A stretch of 64,000 nucleotides of DNA, taken from NCBI GenBank assembly GCA_047967505.1, contig CM106540.1, one strand, 5' to 3'. Shown here piece by piece: positions 1 through 13,700 of this stretch (positions are counted from its first letter, which is position 1; the number at the start of each line of letters is the position of its first letter). The translations under genes were made by a program, and so were the position numbers. The DNA comes from Dipteris shenzhenensis. Its lineage: Eukaryota > Polypodiophyta > Polypodiopsida > Gleicheniales. Below the pieces are notes generated by a model. The model ran no database searches. It saw only the letters and a program-made list of their open reading frames with translations, and was not told the DNA's origin.

Positions 1-1140
1 TGCTCCTACATCCAGAATTACCATCATCAGGTCAGTTATAATAATGGCTGCAAATTTTGAATAGAATGTTCATTAGTTGAACATTAAAAAAGCTTTCCTT
101 AATGGAGACTTGTTGGAAGAGGTTTATGTCAAACAACCTCCGGGCTTTGAAATTTCAGGAAATGCACATCAGGTATGCAAGTTGAATAAAGATTTGTATG
201 GGCTGAAACAAGCCCCACGTACATGGTATGCCAAAATTGATGCCTTGTTAACCAGCAAGGGGCTGCACAATAGTCCAACTGAGAGCACTCTCTACATCAA
301 GAAGGATGGGGGGGATATTTTGGTCATCATTCTTTATGTAGATGACATGCTGCTCACCGGATCAAATGAGGAAGTAATTGCAGATTTCAAAGTCCAATTG
401 AAAGTTACATTTGATATGTTAGACTTGGGCTTGTTACATTTTTTTTTGGGGATCCAGTTTATTCAAGAGAAACGTGGCATTGTTATGTCTCAGTCCAAGT
501 ATGTTCAAAAACTCTTGGACAAATTCAACATGCATGATTGCAAGCCTATGTTCACTCCCATGGTCTCTGCAATACACGACCTGATATTCAGTTTTCAGTT
601 TCTCAGGTGAGCAGGTATATGCACAGCTCAAAGATTATGCATTGGCAGGCTGTAAAACGCATCTTCCGTTACTTGCAAGGTGCAAAGTCTTTTGGCTTGA
701 TGTTTCCCAGGGGGGGTGACTTGTAGATGCATGCTTACAGTGACTCAGATTGGGCTGGAGACTATGATACTAGGTAGTCCACCAGTGGGAATTGTTTCTT
801 TCTAGGACATGCTTGCATTTCTTGGTTGAGCAAGAAACAATCTACAGTGGCTACCTCCTTATGTGAAGCTAAGTACATGACAGCTTTCACAGCGACAGTT
901 GAATGTGTTTGGCTGCGTCGTTTGTTTGTTGATCTTCATCTTTCATTGGAGGGTCCTTCTCCAATTCTCACTTATAGTCAGAGTGCTATAGCAGTGGCAA
1001 AGAATCCAGTGTTTCATGCTCGCACGAAGCACATTGAGGTTCACTATCACTATGTTAGAGAGAAGTTGCATGCAGGAGAGATCAGTATGATCTATGTGTC
1101 AACAGGATGCGTCAATCCTATGAGCAAAAACCTATGAGCA
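1..1140 (+). mobile_element. Ty1/copia reverse transcriptase-RNase H relic (intronic)
   Basis: The sequence reads as the C-terminal half of a copia polyprotein. From 77 there is reverse transcriptase with the strings AFLNGDLLEEVYVKQPPGF, LYGLKQAPRTWYAK and the catalytic ILYVDDMLL. From about 590 another frame carries the RT thumb (TRPDIQFSVSQVSRYM) and then RNase H (SDSDWAGD, STSGN, ISWLSKKQSTVATSLCEAKYM). It is broken: near 560 the RT frame shifts and roughly 30 codons of the usual linker are missing, stops lie at about 724 and 775, and the end after 1090 is degenerate. No integrase or LTR is seen, although the left part may lie outside the window. It sits in the intron before the first visible TRA1 exon, in sense orientation. 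It is an old, inactive insertion. Confidence 0.93.
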
Positions 1141-1521
1141 GGTTTATCCGAGCGTGTTTTTCAAGAATGTTTTTCTTTAGGAAACATGGTTTTTACACTT
1201 TTATTTTCACTAGAACTAGATCCCTTTATCATAAAAATATACAGACTAGTCACTCATTCATTTTTACACAACATAATTTTCTTATTTAGAGACATCCCTT
1301 TGTACCCCTGTTATTACCTTAAAAAACTGTTGATTCCTTTAAGAAACATTCCTCATAATCACTTTCAATGTAATAATACTATGCATATATAATTACTTAT
1401 TAAAACATTTATATCATATGGCAATATCTTTTTAGTATTTTTATAGCATATTTATGGACATGTTTCTAAAGAAGTTTAAATTAAACGATGACATGTTTAA
1501 TTGCATAAATTTTGAATCCAG
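1141..1521. other. Rest of the leading intron, AT-rich
   Basis: Between the copia relic and the first visible exon the sequence is AT-rich and has no coding pattern. It ends in a plausible 3' splice site (tgaatccag, AG at 1520-1521). I see nothing else in it. Confidence 0.6.
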
Positions 1522-1740
1522 GTTGGTGAAGGCTATTCTCCTCAAAAGAAGAAAGCAGTGCTGGTTCATTTCCTGCAATTGTTCCAAAATAAGGATCTTT
1601 CCCAAGACCATCTAGTGGTGGCAATGCAGATGCTTACCCTTCCCATGTTAGCACATGCCTTCAAAAATCAAAATTTTGATGTAGTTGATCAAGCCATTAT
1701 TAAAACAATTGTGGAGAAGCTACTCGACCCTCCTGAAGAG
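1522..1740 (+). CDS. TRA1: TRA1 exon e1 (in-window numbering)
   Basis: 73 codons, phase 0 at both ends. It starts VGEGYSPQKKKAVLVHF and ends LLDPPEE. Acceptor is cag|gtt, donor is gag|gtgagt. Helical HEAT-type sequence; the upstream exon is outside the window. Confidence 0.9.
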
Positions 1741-4700
1741 GTGAGTTGATACCTTTGTCTTTGTGTCCAAAGTAAGAAAAATGGAAAACAATGCAGATGC
1801 ACGATAAATCTTTTTCAGCAAAAGCTTAACCAGGAGACTACTTTTTGTCATGTTGATTTTGTTTTATAATCATGATATTTTGTAACCCTTGCACTGATTT
1901 TATGATATCAGGTGAGTGCTGAGTATGATGAGCCTCTCAGAATAGAGCTTCTGCAGCTGGCAACGCTCTTGCTGAAGCACATGTCAAATGAACTTGTTCA
2001 TCACCGTAAGGAGCTTATTAAATTTGGATGGAATCACCTGAAGCGGGAGGAAAGTGCTAGTAAGCAATGGGCTTTTGTGAATGTCTGCCATTTCTTGGAG
2101 GCATATCAAGCTCCAGAAAAAATCATACTTCAGGTGGGCATGTATATGTGTGCATGCTAGCGTGTCTTATCTGAATACGGATTTATGCTGTGTTGAGTAA
2201 GGGTTATTTTATCTCCTATTTGTCCAATTCTCTCAAGCCCTAATGCGGGCAGTGCTCTTTCAGGTGTTTGTTGCCCTACTGCGAACTTGTCAGCCGGAGA
2301 ACAGAGTGCTTGTGAGGCAAGCACTTGATGTCCTTATGCCGGCTTTACCTCGTAGGTTGCCACTAGGGGATTACAAAATACCTATCTGGATTCGCTACAC
2401 AAAAAAGATTTTAGTGGAGGAGGGACATTCTGTTCCCAATTCAATCCATATATTTCAGCTACTTGTTAGACATTCTGATCTGTTTTACAGTTGCCGTGCG
2501 CAATTTGTTCCGCAAATGGTGAATGCTCTTAGCCGGCTTGGTTTGCCCTCGAGTACTCCACCTGAGAATAGACGGCTGGCTATTGAACTTGCTGGCCTAG
2601 TTGTAGCATGGGAGAAGAGAAGACAAGCAGAAGCGAAGTCAATACCTGATGCAGATGTACATGGCCAGGCAGGAGATACAAATGTGTTGAACACAAATGC
2701 AGGAGATCTAGCAGGTGGTGGAGTAATTGGGTCCAAGCGTACCAGTGAAGCAGCTGGTTTAACCAGCGTTGCAGATGACATAAGTAAGCGAGTGAAAACG
2801 GAAAGTGGATTGCCATCTCTCTCTAGCATGTCTCCTGGCATTGGTTCAAGTAGTGGAGCTATTCCAAATATTGGTACACCTGGATCAGTTGGACAGCCAG
2901 ATGAGGAGTTTAAGCCAAATGCTGCAATGGAGGAGATGATAATCAATTTTTTGATAAGGGTGAGTTGTGATGCCTTTCATAATTAGAAAGTATCAGGCCT
3001 TTCAAGTAGGATGCTCATTTCACAGAGTGCCAGTTTTTATACATGCCTCCTGTTGTTCAAGAATTGGTAGAGATTAAGTTATTGGCAAAGGTTATCTTGT
3101 GCATCCGTTTTTGTGAAATCGAACTAGTGTTCATGGGAAGACTATAGGTTACTTTTCAAGAAGTATGGGCACAAAATAAGCCACACTCGGTTGTTCATAG
3201 CCTACAACCCAGCATAGGATAAACAGTCATAGCGAATATCCCTTTGTTGCAAAGATTCTATGAAAATTGCTTTCATCTCGTTTGCTATCCATGTAGCCCT
3301 GTATAAAAAATTTAAGTTTGCTGTAAGTAGTTTTTAATCGTGGCAAATACAATGTCTTGAATTGAGCCCTTCTGTCCCAATCCTTTGTGCGGCTTCTTTT
3401 GCACTATCAAAGGCATTTAGGAATGTGGTACATATTTTCATGCCCTTTTGTGAAACCATAATATTCTCACTATTTGCTCTCTGAGTGCAAATGATTCATT
3501 TCGACATCCAATTGTTTATTTTTTTGTATTATTGGTGGAAGCCACTGTTTGCCTCTCCAAACTCATTCTCAATGTTCTTCTTCAGAATTCCTTCCCTACA
3601 TTCAATTGTATTCAGATGAGCTGGTGTATGTAATTGTTATTTCTGAGGCATGTTTCTGATCTGCAATGAGTTTGATCCTTTAATTGCTCAAAGACTGCAT
3701 CCACAAGAGGGGATTGAAATGCTGGGTAAAAGAGATTTCGAGTGTATGTAAGCCATGCATAATTTTTAATGCTCCATCAAGGAAAAGTAAGTATTAGCAT
3801 TGTTCTGGTTTTGTGGGGATTGGTCTTGTAAAAGCACCTTCCATGGTGTGATGAAGTTGTGGTGCTATTGTCGTTTGCTTCCAGCTCCAAGGTTTTTGAT
3901 AGGTTTCACTTCTGAATTGTAATAGAGTGCCCACTGCCTTTTGATGCTTTGCAAAGGGGAACGGATCTGCTAGATATGTTTGAGCGAGCAAATAGGTGCG
4001 AATTCCAAAGTGATTGAAGTTAATGCCTACAGTTTTACTTTGCAGGTAGCACTGGTGACAGAACCTAAGGATAAAGAGATGGCTGCTATGTACAAACAAG
4101 CGTTGGATCTTCTTACTCAAGCTCTAGAAGTTTGGCCTACGGCAAATGTCAAGTTTAACTATCTGGAAAAGCTGCTGTGCAGTGTTCAGCCATCTGGTCA
4201 AAATAAGGATCCTTCTACTGCAGTTGCACAAGGATTGGATGTCATGAACAAAATCTTGGAAAAGCAGCCACATCTGTTTGTTCGTAACAATGTCCAGCAC
4301 ATTATTCAAGTGAGAATGCTGTAATCATTTGCCATGTGATGTTAGTCCTTTGTTTTGTACATCATTTGTTTGTGTTCTCAAATTTCTGATTGATTGTGTC
4401 TTTCTACAGCTGCTTGAGCCATGTTTCAACAGCAAACTTCCTGATATTGGAAAGTCTCTGTGCACCCTCTTAAAGCTGGTTTTTGATGCCTTTCCTGTTG
4501 AGGCAGCCAATACAGCACAAGATATCAGGCTATTGCATCAGAAAGTGGAAGAACTGATACAGAAACACTTGACCACTGTAACAAATCCACAGCCTACTTT
4601 AGAAAACAGTTCCTCCAATGCAATGATTGGCTTTACCTGGTCTGTCGTGAAGACCCTGACTGAGGGGCAAAAGACATATATAGATCATTTTTTACCCGCA

Positions 4701-7700
4701 TTGGTACGGGTAGTACAGCGACTCGTACGAGAGATGTTTTCTGCGTCAAGTGCACTTGGGCGTCAAGTAGGCTTATGAAACCTGGTCTTCTTTGCTTAGC
4801 TCTCTTTTTGGACCTTTACCATTTAGCTGTCAGCAGTAAATTTTTGTTTTGTGTGGTACTTTTCTGAACTCTTCCCACCAGATTACTGACTATTGAGCTC
4901 AAACTCTGTAGGATCATAGATCTGATCCAGAGGCAGCTGCAAATGCTGCACGACTGATGGCTGAGTTAGGAATTGTAACGACCAATCTGAAAGCTTTGCT
5001 GAAGCTTGTGAGTGGACGGGTACTACTAGTGGCAGAATGCAAAAGGTTGTTTTGGCAATCACTGCAGTCAATGATGGGTGAGAAGGGTACAGATGCAAGT
5101 GTTTTACTTACTATAATTGATATCATTAAAGAATGGATAGAAAGTGATTTCAAGGTATCTGGAGGCACTTCGGTGGGGTCCCTCAGTGTCAAAGATGTTG
5201 TCACTTTCCTTGAAAAACTCTCACAGGTTGACAAACAGAACATGAGTGCTTCTGTTCTTGAAGAGTGGGAAGGAAAATACTTGAAGCTACTTTATCGGCT
5301 GTGTTCTGATACAACCAAGTTAGTGGTTTTTCTAAATTTAACCTTTTCCCATGATTGTCCCTCCCAACTGCCTTCTGTTTCCCCTCTCCTCTCTTGCAGT
5401 TTTTTCTCTTTGAAGGTTTACTTGATGCATCTAAATCCGTTACTGATGCTTGCATTATTGGGTTTCAGGTATCCACTGACAGCAAGGCAGGAGATATTTC
5501 AGAATGTCGAACGACGATTTATGCTGGGTTTGCGGGCGAGGGATCCTGAGATGCGGCAAAAGTTCTTTACTCTTTATCACGAGTCCATAGGAAAAACCCT
5601 CTTTCAAAGGCTTCAGTATATCATATTACATCAAGACTGGGAGGCTCTCAGTGATGTTTTCTGGCTGAAGCAGGGCCTGGATCTTCTTCTAGCTATCCTA
5701 GTGGAGCAGGAACCAATCACTCTTGCTCCCAATTCAGCCCAAGTGCCCCCTCTTATGGCATCTGGAGGTGTTCCAGAGCGAGCTGGAATGCAGCAGGCCG
5801 TTCCTGATGGACCTGACGAAGGTGATGGATCACCTCTCACTTTTGTCACAGCAGTGAACAAACATGCACGGTTTCTCAATGACATGAGCAAGTTGCAGGT
5901 AATGTGGGTAGATATTCTCTGCTTTGCTTTGATTAAAATCCTGCCTTTTGGTCTTAGCACTTGTTTTGTTACTGAAATTTGCATGAGGGCTTAGCCTTTC
6001 AAAAGTCTGAGGCCCTGCTTACTCTTTTGACAGGTGGCAGATTTAGTGATCCCTTTGAGAGAGCTAGCTCATACAGATGCAAATGTTGCATATCACATGT
6101 GGGTGCTTGTATTCCCAATAGCATGGGCCACACTGCAGAAAGAGGAACAAGTGATGTTGGCTAAACCTATGATTACTCTTTTTTCAAAAGAATATCACAG
6201 CAAACAACAGGACAAGAGACCCAATGTTGTTCAGGCATTGCTGGAAGGGTTATCGCTAAGCCAACCGCAGCCCAAAATCCCTAGTGAATTGATTAAGTTT
6301 CTGGGAAAGACTTACAATGCATGGCACATTGCAATTTCTTTGTTAGAGAGTCATGTGATCCTTTTCCCTCAAGAGACTCGGTGCTTTGATGCATTGGCTG
6401 AGCTCTATCGCACTATCAATGAGGAGGATGTGCGTTTTGGGTTGTGGAAGAGACGACAAATCACTTCAGAAACGAGATCAGGTCTTTCTCTTGTGCAGCA
6501 TGGCTTTTGGCAACGTGGGCAAGATGTATTCTATCAAGCAATGAACAAGGCAACACAAGGAGCTTACAACAACAGCGTTTCCAAGGCTGAGATGTGCTTG
6601 TGGGAAGAGCAATGGATTGGGTGTGCAAAACAGCTTGGCCAGTGGGAAATTCTAGCAGAGTTTGGAAAGAGTGTTGAAAACTTTGAGATCCTATTGGATT
6701 GCCTCTGGAAGATTCCAGAGTGGACAACATTGAAGGATACAGTACTCCTCAAGGCGCAGGTAGAAGAGTCCCCGAAGTTGAGAATGCTTGAAGCATATGT
6801 TGCTTTGCATTTAGGAATTGTAAATGAGGCTGATAAAAGGGTGGTTCAAGGCATTGACCTTGCTTTACATCAGTGGTGGCAGTTTCCTGAGATGGTAGTG
6901 CAGTCACACTTTCCATTGCTGCAACAGTTTCAGCAACTTGTCGAGCTGCAAGAGTCTGCAAGAGTTCTTCTTGAGATTGCAAACAGCAATAAACAACTGA
7001 CTGCATCTGCCCAGCTAGGAGGAGTTCAAGCTGCAGCTGGTGGTTATGTCGATTTAAAGGAAATTCTGGAGACTTGGAGACTGCGAACTCCAAATGAATG
7101 GGATGAGCTGACAGTTTGGTATGATGTTATGCAATGGCGAAATCACATGTACAATACAGTGATAAATGCATTCAAAGATCTTCAATCGACAAACCCTCAG
7201 CTTCACCAGCTAGGTTACCGTGAGAAGGCTTGGAGTGTCAATAAATTGGCTTATGTTGCACGGAAGCAGGGACTGCATGATGTGTGTGTCAGTGTGCTGA
7301 ATAAAATGTATGGCTATCTGACGATGGATGTCCAGGTATTTTTAATGGGCTGCATTATTGCAATCATATTGGCATACCTAAGGAAACATTCAGACCTAGG
7401 TGGTAGTTGCTTTACAATTGATGCTGGACTTTCTTCTGCAAGGATAAGAGTGAATAAATGTAGGCACATAAAGATAATGAACCTTTTGTGCGTTGTCTTT
7501 TGTGTGTTGAGAGTACACCTCATAGTGTCCTACACATTTATTTTAAGGGCCATGTATCAGTCAAATGAGTTATGTTGTAAAAAATGGAACCATAGTAAGT
7601 AGGATTTCTACAAATTTGGACATGTAGTATTTATAGCAGTGTGGAAGGTGCTCAGGTTATCTTGACCGTACATTGTCTTTTGTTTTAGAGATGTAGCATG

Positions 7701-10700
7701 CTACATATTGTACAAGCACCCATGCTACATATTGTACAAGTACCCTCTCATGGCACCTTTTTGCAGTTGGGATATCCACTTCCTACACTCTGTCCCACCA
7801 TATACCGACTCTGTCTGTCTGTCTATCTGTCTGTCAGGGAGGCCACTATGCTTCGACGACACTACCTCAGAGACCATCAGCACAAACCGGAGCGTGATAG
7901 AGCCCAGCCCGATAGAGCTCAGACACACGCTATACCAGATGACAGGTATCAGGAGGAGCACGAGGAGGTCAGAGCTCACACAGGACACATGCCTCCACCC
8001 TGTGGATGTACATATGAGATGGTTTGTAGACGCCGCAGGATCTTGTTACATAGGGGACGTACTCGCCGCTTCATCTCCAGACGATCCAGGATGATGGCAG
8101 CTTTTCGGAGGAGACTTACTCATGGAGATCTCGCCCCACCAGCCGCTCACCTCACTTTTGCTCAGATTTGTACTCTCATAGCAGGAGGCAGAGTCGATGG
8201 ACAGGATTTCCAGTATTATTTTGGTTCTCAGACTCCGTGATACATGGACTTGTATCTTTGCATTGACATATTGTACTCATCCCCCCATTTTGCACCCAGG
8301 GGCGGTTTCCTTGCATCTAGCTTACTTTGTATTTAGGCTCGGATTTGACAGTATGTACTTTCACTTGCATTGTATTGCGTAGCACTTAGATGATATTCGA
8401 CGATGCCTCTTCTTTGTGGCACGTTGATTTTGTGCTATCTTGTACGCAGAGTTCTTGATGTCCCATGGGCCCATTTTGGCCTTTAGTGGACAATAATACA
8501 CTTTCTTTCTTTCTTTCTTTCTTTCTCTCCCTCACCCTCTTTCTTTTTCCTTCCTTACCACATTATTCTGTATTTCATTAGTAGTTTTCAGGAGGTGTGC
8601 TAGACACCCCAGTTCCCCCCATAGCTGCTGCATCTGCATGATTGGGCTAGTTTTCTTTGGACTCATAGGCTTTTTTGGGCTACAGGAAGATATTAATAAA
8701 ATTTTATTTCTTTCTTTCTTTTTGTGGATGAGGATGATGCTGGTGACAGTGTTGTTTATTTGACGTAGGGCAGTCCCTATGGCTCAGTGTCATGTGCACG
8801 GATTGGTATCTGACGTGTACTAGTTACACAGAACTAGCTCAGGTTAGCCTGGGGAGGCTTAGAGCTAGGCAGGCTTGATTCTCGGGTTGAGTGGCAAGGG
8901 TACGAACTATTTATAGGTCTTCGCTATTTTTGGCACCGGGGCCCGAGTCTATAAAAGAGGCCCAGGGGGTTCAGTTCTCAGTGTGCAGTTGGGAGCAAGT
9001 CTCGTTCCCAAGTGCTAGGTCTGATCCTGGATTGTGTCGCGGACGCGCGCCTGCATCTTAGCGTAGCCCAAGGCCCAGTGGCAGATCCAGGGCTTCACAG
9101 TGCCACCTGGTGGTATGGGACACCAAGCTGGTTGGGATCTGATTGGGAGTTCGTGCCAGTAGCTCAGCTCGTGGCTCGGGGGGACATCTTCTGATTCGGG
9201 ATCACATCCCGTAGATGTCACGGTTGGGTGGTGAGCAGCCTGCTCAGTTCTGATGTTGTGTGTGGTTATTTCGCAGATCAGGGGTTTCAGGAGTGCTGGG
9301 ACGTGTCAGTTGGTATCAGAGCCAACTCCTGAGGTAGAAACTTCTGACGCGAGAAATTTGACGGATTTCTCTTCCAGGTATGCCCTAAAATTCGAGATTT
9401 CCTGCTGCGTTTTTGCTGTCTACCTGGGGTAGAAGGGGTGAAGAAATATCTGGAAAAGGAAGAAGAAGAGGAGTGAAATAGAATCGAAATTTCTGAAGGC
9501 TACAGAGAGAAGTTTTGAGGGAGGAGAAGGAGAGCAGAAAGGAAGGAGAGTAGGGCAGGAAATATACAGCCAGGGAGTTAGGGGATGCGGAGCGTAGGAA
9601 GGGGCGTTGAAGGCGAGGCAGTGTGGCGGGACAGCCTGTGTAAAAGGCTGTCCCCAGCCAGCGTAGCGGGCTGTCCACAGCCTGCGCAACAGGCTGCGAG
9701 CAGCCTGCGCTGAAGCAAGGTGCTTTTTCCGAAAAAGCACCCCTCCAAAGTTGGAGGGGCTCAGGTGCTTTTTCCGAAAAAAGCACCCCTCCAAAGCTGG
9801 AGGGGCTTAGCCTTCTTTGGAAGCCTAGCTTCCAAATCAGGCAGCCCTGCACCCTATATAGGTGGGGGGCTGGGTCCTAGATAACCCACAAGCAGCCCAA
9901 GATTCGAGACGTTACCTCGAATTTCGTGCCAGCCATACTCGCCCTTCAGCCTGCGCCCTGTTTCGACTAGCTCCTCTGCTGCAGCCCTTGCCTGCGTCAG
10001 CCCAGCGCAGCTCCCAAGGCTTCCGTACCAGCCCGTACAGCTGCAGCGACAGCCGTACAGCCTGTACGGACTGTACCGTCTGCTTCTGTACCTGCTGCTG
10101 CTCCGTACAGCAGCTGCGCCTGCACCTGCAGCCACCGTACGGCCTGCGTCAGCAGCCGTACAGGCCACGTCAGCAGACCGTACAGTTTTTTCTGCAGACT
10201 GCGCATCCGGTTTGCGGTTTCGGGGAGGCACCGGGACTCGTGGTCTTCCAGATTCCAGCATCCTTTCTGTCAGATTTATCTGGGACGGTTTTCTTCTACT
10301 CCATCTCCCTCCGTGCTCCGTTTCAGTTATTTATTTCTCTCCATTTGTAATCGAATCAGTATTCAGCCATGTCTGATGCTCCGAATCCCGAGTTCACTAT
10401 GGGGGAGCAGGAATTAGACTACACTCCAGTGGGAGAGGATGATCAGGGTCTCTATGACGACCTGATCACTAAGAAAGCCTTCAGTGAGTTCACGACTGCT
10501 CTGGATGGTAAATTTGAGCAGGTCAACGCTAATCAGTCGGGGTTGACACAGCAACTCCAAGGGATACAAGCTACTTTGACTCTTCTGGCTAGCACGGTTC
10601 AGGCACTCACGCATGTGGATGCCATGGCCTCCGTGCTAGGCCCGAATATCACTCCGGATCCCTTTCCAGGTGACCAGAAATCAAGAACAAAGGAGGTGGT

Positions 10701-13700
10701 TGACACTTGGTTGCACAAGTGGCAAGTACACTTCCAATTTCACCCCTATCCAGACGAGAAAAAGATTCAGCTAGCAGCAGGGTTTATGTCAGGTAAAGCC
10801 TTGCTTTGGTGGAAAGAACTTCAGCCTAAGCCTGACACTTGGACAGAATTTGAGGGTATCTTCAAGAAGGAGTTCCTGAAGAAGGAAGATGACTACGATA
10901 TCGTCGGCAAGCTCAAAGCCCTCGATATGTCAAAATTGAATCTAACTTTTGAAGTTTATCTTCAGAGATTTAGGGATCTGCAAACCAGGGCCACCAAAAT
11001 GGATCCTGTAACCTTGTTAGGTTTTTTCGTGGATGGTTTGCCAGACTCCTATAAGTTACAGATTAAGAATAACAAGTGCACAACATTGCAGGAGGCCATG
11101 ACATATGCGCGCATATATGATGATACCATGGCCGGAACCAAGGCAACCACAGTTACCGAGACCAGCGGAAAGAACAAACGCAAGTTCTTTCAGCATGCGA
11201 CTGGTATTGGGGAGACGAAGTCTACGGACAACACCTCCAGGAAAAGCTTAACTCTTGCGAAGAATGGTAAGGCCCGTTTCCTTCGCACTCTCAGGCTCAA
11301 GAAAGAGGGCCGGTGTTTTTATTGCGAGGAGCGGGGCCACACGAAGAATGAGTGTCCTAAGCGGAAGAACCAAAAATTGGTGCTAGGACCGAAGCTCCAG
11401 GCAGGTCCACGAACCGCAGCCAAGGGAGCCAACCAGGTTACGATGACAGGTATTTCAGTAAATGCCATTACCTGCCCCCTTTCTTGTAATTGTACCTTTA
11501 ATACTTCGTTGTTTGGTTCCCATGATCTTTTCCGAGTTTATGGAGAAGTTAGGGACCAACAGGTTCACATTCTCTTTGATCCGGCCAGCTCTCACAATTT
11601 TGTTAATTACAAATTTGTGCAGAAGATGGGGCTGTCCACAGTACCTAGCGACCACACCTACGAGGTGCAGCTTCCAGCTGGGAAGCAGTTTTGGGATCGC
11701 AAGGTTGAAGCGCTTCCCATCCGGATTCAAGCCTACACGGGAGCTCTCACATGTTATGTTATGCATCTAGAGTATGTAGACTTGCTGATCGGAATAGAGT
11801 GGTTTAAAACCCACAATATCCAGATCGGATGGACGGAGCATACGCTTTCTTTTGAAGACAAAGGCACCCAATTTTGTATTCAGTGTGATAAGATTACCCC
11901 TTCTCAGGGGCCTATTGTATCTGCGATGCAGCTTCGGAATATATTGAACACTTCTCATTATGATGTCTATCAGTGTGTTTTGATTCCACTTTCTTCATTT
12001 GTTGTTTCGGTAATTAACAAGAATGAATTAAGTGTGTTTGAACACCGAGAATTGAGAATGTTGTTAGATAATTTTAAGGACGTATTCCCAGCTCAACTCC
12101 CGGAAGGGTTACCTCCAGAAAGGGCAGTAGATCATCGCATAGACTTAGTCCCAGGGGCTCAACCTATCAGTGTCCCACCGTATAGGATGAGCCAGGTAGA
12201 GGAGGATGAGTTAGCTATCCAGCTTCAGGATTACCTGAATATGGGCTATATCCGCCCAAGTAAATCTCCTTGGGGTGCACCTGTCCTCTTAAGAAAGAAG
12301 AAGGATTCTTCCTTGAGGATGTGTATAGATTATAAACGACTAAATAAAGTTACAATTAAGAACCGCTATCCTTTACCTCGTTCTGATGATTTGATAGACC
12401 GTTTGGCCGGAGCGAAGTATTTCACTAAGATTGATTTGCGTACGGGTTATCACCAAATCCGTATCTATGCTAAACACATAGATAGGACCGCATTCCGGAC
12501 TAGGTATGGTCATTACGAGTTCCTCATATTACCTTTTGGTTTGACCAATGCTCCTGCTACTTTTCAGCAGATGATGAACGATTTGTTCAGAGATTATCTG
12601 GGTAAATTTGTTGTAGTGTTCTTAGATGATATCTTGGTATATAGTAAAACGCTTGAGGATCATATAGGACACCTCCAGGTTGTCTTACTTGTTCTAAGAC
12701 AGCATAAGCTTTATGCCAAGATGAGTAAATGTGACTTCTTTATGAAGGAGATCATTTACTTAGGACACAAGATTTCTTCTGAAGGTATTAGCATTGATCT
12801 GGATCGTATCCAGAAGGTTTTAGATTGGCCTATACCTCAGATTGTGAAACAACTTCGCTCTTTCCTAGGATTTACGGTATTTCTTCGGAAGTCAGTCCGT
12901 GATTACTCACAAATCACGGTACCCTTGACGAACATATTGAAAGGTCGTGGACGCAGGTCTACTTAGCCGATCCCTTGGAATGATGCAATGAACAAGGCTT
13001 TTGAAACCTTGAAGTTATCTATCAAGGAAGCACCCGTTCTTGCATTACCCGATCCTACCCGGCCTTATGTTTTAGAGGCCGATGCGAGTGATTATGCGAT
13101 TGGGGCAGCTCTATTCCAAGAGGGCAGACCTGTAGCTTTTGAGAGTAAGAAGCTAGACGACACTCAGTATCGTTGGCCCACACTCGAGAAGGAACTTTAT
13201 GCGGTAGTGTATGCTCTCAAGGTTTGGAGACACTACTTGTATGGTTCAAAGTTCCTTGTATTGACTGATCACCAGTCAATTAAGTATGTGTGTGATGGAT
13301 CAGAATTGAGAGGAAGGAAAGCCAGATGGGCAGAGTTAATGCAGGATTTTGATTTCGAAATACGTTATCGTAAGGGTTCGTTGAATAGTGTGGCGGATGC
13401 CTTAAGTCGAGTTAAGTTTGTAAATGCTTTGTCATTTACGGAAATATCCTCAGACCTATTTCAATCCTTGAGAGGGCTATACGCAACTGATAGTCATTTC
13501 AGTTCTTATTGGCAGAAAGTCCAGGATGGGAATTCCATGGTTGACCAGGACTCAGGGATTGTGCCACCTAGAATACAGGCGGCGGGAGGTCAGTGGATGA
13601 TTAGGAACGGCTTGCTGTTCCGAAATGAAAAGATTTGTGTGCCTGATGTTCTGGACCTAAAATCCAAGATTCTCTGGGAGTGTCATGATGCTCCTAGTGC

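Noticed and set aside
2485-2946. 153-codon minus-strand open frame opposite TRA1 exon e3
   Set aside because: It is a shadow of the real exon in another frame.
7698-8240. 180-codon Arg/His-rich open frame in intron 8
   Set aside because: Overlapping frames are equally open and no domain is recognised. Better read as part of a retroposon tail than as a gene.
9012-9194. Identical short open frames in both LTRs (also 15187-15369, and the opposite strand)
   Set aside because: Identity comes from LTR duplication. No start context or homology is seen.
9385-9852. 155-codon minus-strand open frame in the chromovirus leader
   Set aside because: The region is untranslated leader with hairpins; the frame repeats because the hairpin module is duplicated.
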